From: Effusibacillus dendaii
GTDB lineage: Bacteria > Bacillota > Bacilli > Tumebacillales > Effusibacillaceae
Direction: 5' to 3'
Assembly (NCBI RefSeq): GCF_015097055.1
Contig: NZ_AP023366.1
Span: 1,736,001-1,800,000 of the forward strand
DNA: 64,000 nt
In this document: piece after piece, positions 54,822 through 62,869 of the stretch
Position numbering within the stretch: the first letter of the stretch is position 1
Layout of the letters: each line of letters starts with the position of its first letter
The notes under the pieces: generated by a model
Database searches by the model: none
What the model saw: the letters and a program-made list of their open reading frames with translations, nothing else
Told to the model about the DNA's origin: nothing
Translations under genes and position numbers: made by a program

Positions 54822-54972
54822 GCCCATTCCTCCTATTGTTTTTCATTTTTTGAAGAATAGGATCAAATAACCCAATTTCAATCCAAGTTCAAGAATTGAA
54901 CAACCGTTATGTAACCGCTCTCATTCAGAAGTCCCCCTTTCTTAAATTCAGCTGTCGCTGCCCTTTTTTATA

Positions 54973-54990
54973 AGCAAAACTCGTGCCAAC
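54973..54990 (-). promoter_or_regulatory. Sigma-54 (-24/-12) promoter
   Basis: On the minus strand GTTGGCACGAGTTTTGCTTA fits the sigma-54 consensus YTGGCACGN4TTGCW exactly, with GG and GC ten bases apart. It points at the amidohydrolase-DUF59-ADH operon, leaving a leader of about 140 bases. Confidence 0.9.
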
Positions 54991-55053
54991 ATGCATTTCT
55001 AGTATAATTTTCAGTTCATAACCTTATGAAGAAACGCTAAAGGAGGGATGTCC

Positions 55054-55071
55054 TGTCGCAAACTGTCGCAA
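55054..55071. promoter_or_regulatory. Possible upstream activator sequences
   Basis: Two TGTCGCAA half-sites are spaced ten bases apart at 55054 and 55064; an inverted half-site TTGCGACA is at 55180-55187. They lie about 100 and 220 bases upstream of the inferred sigma-54 start, the usual distance for enhancer-binding proteins. Confidence 0.45.
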
Positions 55072-55142
55072 AAAAGCTACACCGTCGTAGAAGTGAAACA
55101 ATTTTTCCTACGGCGGATGATCAAGGAAAATATGGGGCTAAA

Positions 55143-55171
55143 AAGAAAAAGGCACCCTTTCGGACGCCTTC
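55143..55171 (-). terminator. Terminator of the aldo/keto reductase gene
   Basis: Minus strand AGGCGTCC-GAAA-GGGTGCCT followed by TTTTCTTTTT, about 20 bases after the stop codon. Confidence 0.7.
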
Positions 55172-55192
55172 CAGAGATATTGCGACAATCTA

Positions 55193-56167
55193 TCACGACA
55201 ACCTATACACGGCAAACGGTTCTCCATAACGGAACGGCATACTGATGCGATCCAGCTCCTGTATGGTTTGATCGGCAAGTTTTACAGAGGTGCTGCGCAG
55301 GTTATCTTCTAACTGCTCCACACGGGTTGCGCCTACGATGATGGTGGATACGACGGGCTGCTCCATCAGCCAGGCGAGCGAAAGAGCGGAAGGAGATACA
55401 TCAAGCTCCCGGGCGATTTTTGAAACCTGCTCTCCCAATTGGATTCGCTCCGCATCAAGCCGTTTTGCAAAATTGGGATCTTTGTCGGCGCGCGAACCGG
55501 CTGGTGAAGCGCTGCCAGCTGCGTACTTCCCGGTCAGGATGCCTCCCGCAAGCGGAAAATAAGGAATCACGCCGATCCCCTGGTCAAGACACAAAGGAAC
55601 CAATTCCTGTTCGATCGTTCGATCAGCCAGCGAGTAACAGGGCTGGATTGAAACATAGCGGGACAGGTTCAACCGATCGCTCGTCGCGAGCGCCTTCATC
55701 AACTCCCATGCTGCGTAATTGGACGCGCCGATATAGCGAACCTTTCCCGACCGAACAAGATCATCCAGTGTCCGCAACGTCTCTTCCAACAGGGTATTCG
55801 GATCAAAGGAATGAATTTGGTACAAGTCGATATAATCGGTTTTCAACCGTTTCAGACTTCCTTCAATTTCCTGCATGATGTGATAACGGGAAGACCCCTT
55901 CCCGTTGGGGCCATCGTTCTGAACCAACCCCGCTTTTGTCGCAAGCACGACCTCATGCCTCCGACCTGTCAAGGCCTCTCCAATAATTCGTTCAGACTCA
56001 GATCCACTGTAAATGTTCGCTGTATCGATAAAGTTAACTCCCTGATCCAGCGCCTGATGGATAATGCGAATCGAGGTTTCCTTATCTGCGCGCGATCCAA
56101 ACGCGTTTGTACCCAGTCCCAGAATCGACACTTGCAAACCGCTATTCCCCAGCCGACGATATTCCAA
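55193..56167 (-). CDS. Aldo/keto reductase
   Basis: A 324-residue TIM-barrel NADPH oxidoreductase of the YhdN/Kvbeta-like group. The catalytic tetrad is visible: Asp and Tyr in NFIDTANIYSGSE near residue 48, Lys in VVLATKAG near 76 and the His-containing DLYQIHSFDP near 115. NADPH-binding segments are SIQPCYSLADRTIEQELVPLC and IIVGATRVEQLEDN. I place the start at TTG 56167 (MEYRRLGNSG), nine bases after GGGGG, since homologues begin there; the frame permits two upstream TTG codons. Single gene; role not known. Confidence 0.87.
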   Translation of the reverse strand: MEYRRLGNSGLQVSILGLGTNAFGSRADKETSIRIIHQALDQGVNFIDTANIYSGSESERIIGEALTGRRHEVVLATKAGLVQNDGPNGKGSSRYHIMQEIEGSLKRLKTDYIDLYQIHSFDPNTLLEETLRTLDDLVRSGKVRYIGASNYAAWELMKALATSDRLNLSRYVSIQPCYSLADRTIEQELVPLCLDQGIGVIPYFPLAGGILTGKYAAGSASPAGSRADKDPNFAKRLDAERIQLGEQVSKIARELDVSPSALSLAWLMEQPVVSTIIVGATRVEQLEDNLRSTSVKLADQTIQELDRISMPFRYGEPFAVYRLS

Positions 56168-56262
56168 ATTCAACAACCCCCTTCAGAAAAGTACTATGTG
56201 CACCCTTCCATTTCCATTCCTCAATTTCCTGCTGAATGTTTGACGAAAGAAACCAACTTCCC

Positions 56263-56967
56263 TCATTGAAAAGTTGGCTTCCGGACCCAAGCGATAGTTT
56301 GGAAATTTACGTTGTCAGGATCGTATTCAAAACTTCTCTTGTTTTGGTTCCGCGCATCGATCTGTTGCATCTCTTCCTGGGTCAGCGAAAAATCGAAAAC
56401 GTCCGCATTCTCCCGGATACGGGCTGCACGCACCGATTTGGGAATGGTTACGACCCCATGCTGCAAATTCCAGCGAATCGCAATCTGCGCCGGCGTTTTA
56501 CCGTATTTCTGGCCCAGTTCCACTAAGACCGGATTGCCAAGCAGTTCTCCCTTGCGCATCAGCGGTGACCACGCTTCCATTTGAATGTCCTGCTGCTTGC
56601 AAAAATCAAGAATTTCCTTTTGCGTTAACAGGGGATGCCGCTACACCTGGTTGACCATTGGCTTTATTTCAAAATGATCCAGGATATCCTGCAAATGATG
56701 CACTTGAAAGTTACTCACCCCGATTGCCCGTACATACCCATCCCGCTAGAGCTTCTCCAATGCTCGCCATGTCTCTTTGTACTTGTCCGGCACGGCCCAG
56801 TGGATCAAATAGAGTTTGTAGACAGTAGCCGTATCAATGCTGCGATACCCTACTTCAATCGCTGTACGAACCGCGTTCTCCACTTCCTCACCATCCTCGG
56901 CCATCCACACACCAAGTCCCAGCCAGGGCATTTTCACACCGTTATGTAATGTTGTGCAATCAGACAA
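56263..56967 (-). pseudogene. Decayed aldo/keto reductase gene (2,5-diketogluconate reductase type)
   Basis: One minus-strand frame carries the whole remnant: [21 protein letters not shown] to SIDTATVY, then a jump to [22 protein letters not shown]. About 45 residues, including the catalytic lysine, are deleted between the two. TAG codons follow at 56746-56748 and 56641-56643, separated by [20 protein letters not shown], and the C-terminal part runs QKEILDFCKQQDIQMEAWSP to KRSFEYDPDNVNF and the stop at 56263. Two nonsense codons plus the deletion make it inactive. It lies on the same strand, just upstream of the intact but differently typed aldo/keto reductase. Confidence 0.85.
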
Positions 56968-57097
56968 ACATTCATCGGTCGTTTCTCCTCCCGGTTAATG
57001 TCTGGCAACGTACCCCTATTGTACAAAATCGGGAGAACTCTGTCCGCTTTCCGCTCAACATTAGGTGAAGCATTCCCACCGACGACTGATTCCACCA

Positions 57098-57571
57098 TCA
57101 GTCGCCCAGATGCTCATTGACATAATCCAATACTTCATCCACATGGTTCTTCACCCGAACGTTCCGCCACTCACGAACCAGATTTCCTTTCCTGTCAATC
57201 ACAAACGTTGATCTTTCAATTCCCATATACTCTTTCCCATAGTTCTTCTTAAGCTTCCATACCCCATATATTTCTGCAACCGTATGATTCTCGTCCGACA
57301 GCAGGATAAATGGCAGCTCATATTTTTCGATAAACTTTTGATGGCGAGTGACAGGATCAGGGCTTATCCCGAGCACAACCGTATCCGCCTCAGCAAAGCT
57401 TTTATAATGATCGCGAAAATCACACGCTTCTGTTGTACAACCGGGTGTCATATCTTTCGGATAGAAATAAATCACTACGTTTTTCCCTTTAAATTGGGAC
57501 AACTTGACTGTCTGTCCATCGCTGGCTGTCAGTTCAAAGTCGGGCGCTGCTTGTCCAATGTTTACGGTCAT
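57098..57571 (-). CDS. bcp: Thiol peroxidase, bacterioferritin comigratory protein type
   Basis: A 157-residue peroxiredoxin of the PrxQ/BCP class that reduces hydroperoxides with thioredoxin. Peroxidatic Cys45 and resolving Cys50 are in MTPGCTTEACDFRD; the supporting Arg is in IERSTFVIDRKGNL near 120. YFYPKD precedes the active site as in all members. Length equals the family norm. Start ATG 57571. Monocistronic; the promoter region is the 300-base stretch before the IS element. Confidence 0.94.
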   Translation of the reverse strand: MTVNIGQAAPDFELTASDGQTVKLSQFKGKNVVIYFYPKDMTPGCTTEACDFRDHYKSFAEADTVVLGISPDPVTRHQKFIEKYELPFILLSDENHTVAEIYGVWKLKKNYGKEYMGIERSTFVIDRKGNLVREWRNVRVKNHVDEVLDYVNEHLGD

Positions 57572-57890
57572 CTTCCCTCAACCTCCAAAGGTGGTTTATC
57601 ACAACCCCCCCAGTTTCTACAGGTTTTCTACACCTTCTTCCTTTTATTATATACCAGCTTAGGTCGGGGCAAAAATTGACCCTGTCTTGACTTGCTTCAA
57701 TCCGCAAAACGTGTACTCTAGCATGTGGTTAAATGGGCGAATTTCATATTGCATGATCTAATGAACTTGATCTGGATGATTCTATACGAGGAGATTAAAA
57801 AGTGCACAATGCTTCCCGGGATACGGAAAAGCACTGTGCAACCTGTTTTGGGGAAAGTTTTTAATCCTTTTTCATTGTAAGATGTTAAAT
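57572..57890. other. Gene-free stretch between bcp and the IS element
   Basis: No open frame with coding character is seen on either strand. It holds a hairpin at about 57801-57842 (GTGCACAATGCTT with AAGCACTGTGCA). The missing C-terminal part of the small AtuA-like protein that the IS interrupts was looked for here and not found. Confidence 0.5.
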
Positions 57891-59407
57891 ACTCAACTTT
57901 CGCAGCTAAGTTTTGCGAATAAACCCTTGATATAATTGGGCAAACCTGAAATCCATTGCTGTACTTGACTCAAAACGGTAGACTGTTCCCGTTTCCGTTT
58001 AGCCCCTATGAGATCAAGAAAGAAGGCAATCAATTGTTGTAAAGCCGTCTTGAGATCCAGCTTTCGGATTTCATCGGAATAGAGAAAAAACAGACCGCCT
58101 AAGGAACGTGCATCGTTTTGTTGGCGACGCTCCCATTCCAAGACCAAATAGCGTGTAAATACGATGGTTGTATGGCTAATCAGCATCTCAAACGAACGGC
58201 CCTGGAACTCTGTTCCCAGCTTCAGATGCGACTTGGTAAATTTGAAGAAAGTTTCAATACTTCAGCGCATTCCATAAATGCGAACAATCTCGGATTCGTC
58301 CAACTCCAAGTCCGTACTGAGAATTACGAGCCACTCCCGACGTCGGTTCCGGTTTTGCACAAACACCAACTTGATCGGCAGACCGCAAGCCGTTTGAACA
58401 ATCACCGAGCCGAGAATTTCCGATTTTTTGGATTTAGCCAGGGTGGCATACAATTCCTTTAATGTCAATTGTTTGCCGTCCAGCACGTATCTTTGCTTCA
58501 TGTCCTTAATCATCCCAATAACATGCAATCCTTTGGACATGAGTTCACGGAGCAACGGGGCTTGGGTAAACCAACTGTCCATAAGGACAAAATCGGCTGT
58601 GAATCCAGCTTTTAAAGCCCGCCTCAACAAGTCCACTACAGCATCTGGTTTCCGGGAGAACGCTTCCAAACGTCGCTTATAGCCATGCGAACGCTTGATC
58701 AAACGATCTTTCATTTCACAGAAACGGTTGGTCAATTTGGCGGAGCTAAGCATTGTGAAATCGATGGGTGCAAAGCTAAACCCATCAGACCACCCGAGTG
58801 TCAGCATGTTGTAACCACGCACAAAGCGTCCCGTCGTATGGTCATGAACCCGTGCCAGCAGTTCTGCTTTCTTGCTGCGGTCACGGCGTAGGATGGAGTC
58901 GTCAATGATGAATACACGAACCCGAGAGGCAGAAATAAGCGATTCGAAGTGTTGGACAATTTTCAGACTTAGGCTTTGTAAAAACTTCCGCCATGCAAAG
59001 CGAGAATGATTCAAAAAGCGATAGACAACATCCTTGCCCGGCAAGGAGGAACGGTGATCGCTGTCGAGTAAACGAAACCAATTACGCCCCTGGAATACGA
59101 GAGTGAAAATGAGTTGAAATACGTCTAAAGCTGACATTCCGAAAGATTTACGAATACCGGCCTTACGAAGTAAATGGCCGATTTGTAAAGTTACGAAAAT
59201 CGCCGAAAAACGTTCTTCATGCTTTTCGGACAGAGAGTTGTGGTGTACCATAAAGTTACACACCTTTCTGTTTGGAATGGTAAGCTGGACACTTCCATTG
59301 TACCAAACGGGAAGGGTGTTTTTTTGCTGTCAAGCAGGCAAATATTAAGTTGGAGATCCCTGTAACGTAAAGGGTGAATCGAGTTTTTTAAGCTGCGAAA
59401 GTTGAGT
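57891..59407 (-). mobile_element. IS4-family insertion sequence
   Basis: A 1517-bp element bounded by perfect 17-bp inverted repeats: ACTCAACTTTCGCAGCT at 57891-57907 and its complement at 59391-59407. It carries one transposase gene on the minus strand. No direct target repeat is visible: the flanks AAGATGTTAAAT and TATCTATTTCAT differ, which suggests a later deletion or recombination next to the element. It interrupts the small AtuA-like gene at 59400. Confidence 0.9.
57893..59251 (-). pseudogene. IS4 transposase with an in-frame stop in the YREK signature
   Basis: A DDE transposase of about 452 codons from ATG 59251. First Asp in VFIIDDSILRRDRSK near 105, second in FVLMDSWFTQAP near 220. 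The C-terminal motif should be Y-x2-R-x3-E-x6-K: the sequence reads IYGMR, then TGA at 58262-58264, then SIETFFKFTKSHLKL in the same frame. The TGA stands where TGG (Trp) is expected, so one base change cuts the protein just before the catalytic Glu. The rest to 57893 is open, ending inside the inverted repeat. The copy is therefore probably immobile by itself. Confidence 0.9.
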
Positions 59408-59594
59408 TATCTATTTCATATCGAATGACTTCTCCAGTTAAAATCTTTTCATATTTTTGTTTGACCACTGATGCGGTGACTTGTTCTTTAATTACGGGGT
59501 AATACTCCGGCTTATAAGCGATAACTGAAATATTTGCCACATTCCCCTTATCGCCTGTACGGGAATGTGCCAATTTTCGAAGAGGTACCTGCAA
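59388..59594 (-). pseudogene. AtuA-like small protein truncated by the IS element
   Basis: Starts at TTG 59594 after GGGAGGTG, four bases after the AtuA-type gene stops. MQVPLRKLAHSRTGDKGNVA is the same start as the intact 102-residue paralogue at 60999-61307. After RYEIDN the reading frame enters the IS inverted repeat, adding STFAA and a stop, so about 43 residues are lost (the part with the conserved LNFVLFDALGGGVT in the paralogue). It is likely inactive. Confidence 0.85.
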
Positions 59595-59597
59595 TTT

Positions 59598-60953
59598 TTA
59601 CACCTCCCGGATGTGAATAACAGGTTGGATTTCCGTTCTGGGTATTAATGTCGACCAGATTCCTATTACTTCACGAACCCGATCGTGGTGCGGCACTCGT
59701 TTCCCTGTTGACGCCAAACCGCATACGGCCATACTATCAACTTCCAGTCCTACTTTGAGCGCTTCTTCTTTGGTTTTTGTTCTGGCTGCAACGCGAACCG
59801 CAACCTCGTATGGTTCATGCTCGGGTTCAGGAGATAAAGGCCCATGAATGGCATTCACTCCCAAAAAATCGATCCGTAGCTCTTCCGCCTTAAGCTGCAC
59901 TCTTTCAAATCTTCGCAATAAGATTTCCTTTGCCAGTTTGGCCTTATTCAAACACCCGGGACCTGCAAAGAAGAACATATCCTCACCAATAAACCCTTCT
60001 GCACAACCGATTGATACTTTATAAAACGGAGTTCGGGGCTTACCGGAAATATTCGTAATCATAACGTGATCTTTTTTAATCTCTTGCAATGAAACTGTTG
60101 TAAAATCAACCACGACATCGGGAGTGATATAGTTTTCGGGATCATGTACCTCATACAGAAGTTGTTCTTTGCATGTCCTCAAGCTCACTTCTCCGCCGGT
60201 CCCATCCACTTTGGACAGGATGGCTGTACCATCTTCGCTGATTTCGACAATCGGGAAGGCTAGATTCCAAATCTCCTCAACATCTTTGTAACCTGGGTCC
60301 GCAAAATACCCTCCAGTTACTTGAGCGCCACATTCCATCAGATGTCCAATCCCTGTCCCCATTCCCAGTGTCGCCCAATCGTCATACTTCCAATTAAATT
60401 CATATATCATGGGCGCCAGAAATAAAGATGGGTCGGCTACCCGCGATGTAATCACTATATCCGCTCCGGACTGCAATGCTTTTACAATCGGTTCGGCGCC
60501 CAGATAAGCTTCGGCTGAAACAATTGGATCGGAAATCGAACTTACAGGCTTTCCGCTCTCCAAAATCGTATTTCCAATATCCAGAATCCGATCTGTCACA
60601 ATTCCGCCTTCAATTGCAGCAACTTTCAGATTGGATAATCCCATTTCTTTTGCCAATTGGATTACCCGTTGGCAAGCGGCAACCGGATTTACCCACCCCT
60701 GGTTGCTTATGATTTTGATTCCTTTCTCTTTACAAGTTGGCAAGACCGCCCTGAACCGGGCATCCAAGTTTGTATCGTATCCCAAATAAGAAGGGTCCCG
60801 TCGAAGTCTTACTTGGGCGGCGGAAACGGTTGCCTCCGCCATCGTCTCAAATACTAAATAGTTGATATTCCCCCTCTCCACGTTCCAAACCGCCGGTTCG
60901 ATTCGATCCCCCCACCATGCCGAACCGGATCCAATACGAATTGTTTTTGACAA
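59598..60953 (-). CDS. AtuA (DUF1446) family protein, second copy
   Basis: A 451-residue acyclic-terpene-utilisation AtuA-type protein. N-terminal IRIGSGSAWWGDRIEPAVWN, DIVITSRVADPSLFLAPMI near 160, GHLMECGAQVTGGYFADPGYKDV near 203 and the C-terminal region IDFLGVNAIHGPLSPEPEHEPYEV are family hallmarks. AtuA belongs to citronellol/geraniol catabolism in Pseudomonas, biochemical function unclear; Bacilli carry relatives with unknown substrates. Start TTG 60953 with GGGGG six bases ahead. It is fourth in the minus-strand run after an earlier pair of the same kind. Confidence 0.87.
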   Translation of the reverse strand: MSKTIRIGSGSAWWGDRIEPAVWNVERGNINYLVFETMAEATVSAAQVRLRRDPSYLGYDTNLDARFRAVLPTCKEKGIKIISNQGWVNPVAACQRVIQLAKEMGLSNLKVAAIEGGIVTDRILDIGNTILESGKPVSSISDPIVSAEAYLGAEPIVKALQSGADIVITSRVADPSLFLAPMIYEFNWKYDDWATLGMGTGIGHLMECGAQVTGGYFADPGYKDVEEIWNLAFPIVEISEDGTAILSKVDGTGGEVSLRTCKEQLLYEVHDPENYITPDVVVDFTTVSLQEIKKDHVMITNISGKPRTPFYKVSIGCAEGFIGEDMFFFAGPGCLNKAKLAKEILLRRFERVQLKAEELRIDFLGVNAIHGPLSPEPEHEPYEVAVRVAARTKTKEEALKVGLEVDSMAVCGLASTGKRVPHHDRVREVIGIWSTLIPRTEIQPVIHIREV

Positions 60954-60998
60954 TGAAATCCCCCCTAAGCAAAAAGTCCCCGCAATATCCGCCTGTCT

Positions 60999-61307
60999 TC
61001 ATCGATCGACCAAATCAATGTTAAGCATTATGGAACTTAAGCTTTTTCCGTGGATATCCAGGTTTAACGCAGTAGTAACACCTCCCCCAAGCGCGTCAAA
61101 CAGAACAAAATTGAGTGCGGATATTTTGGGTAACTCATAGCGTTCCACCTTCCCCTGGATAATGTCACCGTATGCCTTCCTTACCACATCCACGTCTAAA
61201 TGCTCTTTAAGAAAGTCGTAGTCTTCCTCTTTGTAAGCTATCACCGACACATTGGATATATTTCCTTTGTCCCCTGCACGACAGTGAGCGATTTCCCGGA
61301 CTTTCAT
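60999..61307 (-). CDS. AtuA-like ferredoxin-fold small protein
   Basis: A 102-residue protein: KVREIAHCRAGDKGNISNVSVIAY at the start, DVDVVRKAYGDIIQGKVERYELP and the C-terminal LNFVLFDALGGGVTTALNLDIHGKSLSSIML. This is the small AtuA-like domain that in many bacteria is fused to the C-terminus of AtuA and here is a separate gene. It overlaps the stop codon of the upstream AtuA gene (ATGA), so the two are made in equal amounts. A second, truncated copy lies at 59388. Confidence 0.85.
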   Translation of the reverse strand: MKVREIAHCRAGDKGNISNVSVIAYKEEDYDFLKEHLDVDVVRKAYGDIIQGKVERYELPKISALNFVLFDALGGGVTTALNLDIHGKSLSSIMLNIDLVDR

Positions 61308-62653
61308 GCTGTGATCATCTCCTTCACAACAATACTCGTTTTAACTAGCTCACGTGGCAAAAGGATAGATAGAACCCCTATAATTTCCCGAACGTTTTTA
61401 AAATCTCCGGCTCCCCCGTACGGACCATTCGTAAGTAATGTTTCGACTTCGGCGCCAATCAGTTTCGCATCTTCAACGCTATCCGTTAGACCGGCTACTC
61501 GCAGGCGCACCTCATAAGGCTCTATAAACGGATTACTTGACTCACCATGCAAAGACTGTACACCAATAAAGTCTACCCGGAGATCCTTATAAGCAACGTT
61601 CCTGATTTTAAGCCTATCTACAACCACCTGTGCCGCTAACTTTGCCCGTTCAAGCGCACCTGGTCCCGCATAGCTCATCTGTCCTTCGCCTATATAACCA
61701 TTCTTGTAACCTACGCTTACCTTGTAGGTAGAAGTCCTGGGTTTGCCTTTACCACCAATGACTTGAATACGATCTTTTTCGACTTCGATAAACTCAACAT
61801 CCGTAAAATCGACGATACAATCCGGTGTTATATAACTCGAGGGGTCGTGAATCTCGTATAACATTTGTTCTTTACAAGTTGCCGGGGTAATACATCCACC
61901 TGATCCTGCTACCTTTGTGATAAATGCGGAGCCGTCTTCAAACACTTCACAGATAGGGAATCCCAATTTCTCCAAATTCGGTACATCCTTATATCCGGGA
62001 TCAGCAAAATAGCCACCGGTAATTTGTCCCGCACATTCCATTAAATGACCAATTACAGATCCTTGACCGATTAATTGGTAATCATTATAATTCCAGTCCA
62101 AAGCATGAATCATCGCCCCTAGAAACAATGAAGGGTCTGCTGTTCTACCCGTAATCACCACATCAGCCCCCGTGGACAAGGCATTGGATATTACCTCTGC
62201 ACCCAGGTACGCGTTAGCGGATATAATCTTATCTTGGATAGTAGAGAGCTTTTGACCGGTTTCGATAATATCGGCATCTTCAAAATCGCTTACGATATCG
62301 GATACATTGTCCCCAATCACGACTGCTATTCGTAAGTTGTTTATGTTCAATTCTTCAGCGATTTCCGCAACTACTTTCGCTGCAGATTCCGGGTTCGCGG
62401 CTCCCATATTCGTGATGATTTTTACACCCTTTTGCTTCGCAATCGGTAAAACTGAACGCATTCGTGCTTCCAACCAAGGATTGTACCCTTTGTCAGGATT
62501 GCTTAACCGGTCGAGATGCTCTCTCGCGATGGTCCTTTCTGCTAGCGCTTCAAAAACCAAGTATTGTATATCTCCTTTTTCCACCAACTCAATTGCCGGT
62601 TCCCAACGGTCCCCCGCATATCCTGATCCCGCCCCAATTCTTACCTTTTTCAC
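61304..62653 (-). CDS. AtuA (DUF1446) family protein, first copy
   Basis: A 449-residue paralogue of the protein at 59598 (VRIGAGSGYAGDRWEPAIEL at the start, DVVITGRTADPSLFLGAMIHA, GHLMECAGQITGGYFADPGYKDV, VDFIGVQSLHGESS). The two share motifs throughout but differ at many positions, so the duplication is old. The start is GTG 62653 with AAGGAGATGAG some 13 bases upstream. It is the first gene of the four-gene run and follows the regulator gene by about 215 bases. Confidence 0.87.
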   Translation of the reverse strand: MKKVRIGAGSGYAGDRWEPAIELVEKGDIQYLVFEALAERTIAREHLDRLSNPDKGYNPWLEARMRSVLPIAKQKGVKIITNMGAANPESAAKVVAEIAEELNINNLRIAVVIGDNVSDIVSDFEDADIIETGQKLSTIQDKIISANAYLGAEVISNALSTGADVVITGRTADPSLFLGAMIHALDWNYNDYQLIGQGSVIGHLMECAGQITGGYFADPGYKDVPNLEKLGFPICEVFEDGSAFITKVAGSGGCITPATCKEQMLYEIHDPSSYITPDCIVDFTDVEFIEVEKDRIQVIGGKGKPRTSTYKVSVGYKNGYIGEGQMSYAGPGALERAKLAAQVVVDRLKIRNVAYKDLRVDFIGVQSLHGESSNPFIEPYEVRLRVAGLTDSVEDAKLIGAEVETLLTNGPYGGAGDFKNVREIIGVLSILLPRELVKTSIVVKEMITA

Positions 62654-62869
62654 TTGTAAATCTCATCTCCTTTTTGATAATTCAGACATCTTGTTTGTTA
62701 TGCATACTTAATTTTCTTGAATTTCAAAGATAAAAAATACGATAGAATCGAAGTTAACAAGGTAAGCGTTTTATGACTCTAAGAAGGGTTTCGAAGGAGT
62801 TACTGGATGTGCTTTCTGCGAAACTATCACTGAGGAGTAAATTTGACATTTGGTTCAAAAGTGCCCAAT

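Noticed and set aside
55048-55245. 65-codon plus-strand frame next to AAAGGAGGG
   Set aside because: The start codon directly abuts the Shine-Dalgarno-like sequence and the frame runs through the putative enhancer and into the end of the aldo/keto reductase gene; it looks accidental.
56641-56748. Two in-frame TAG codons as pyrrolysine
   Set aside because: The gene also has a 45-residue deletion with loss of the catalytic lysine, and nothing in the window suggests pyrrolysine use.
58262-58264. TGA in the transposase as selenocysteine or recoding
   Set aside because: The position is Trp in the family and there is no SECIS-like hairpin; a nonsense mutation is the simpler reading.
57879-59419. 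Target-site duplication of the IS
   Set aside because: The 12 bases on each side of the inverted repeats show no direct repeat.
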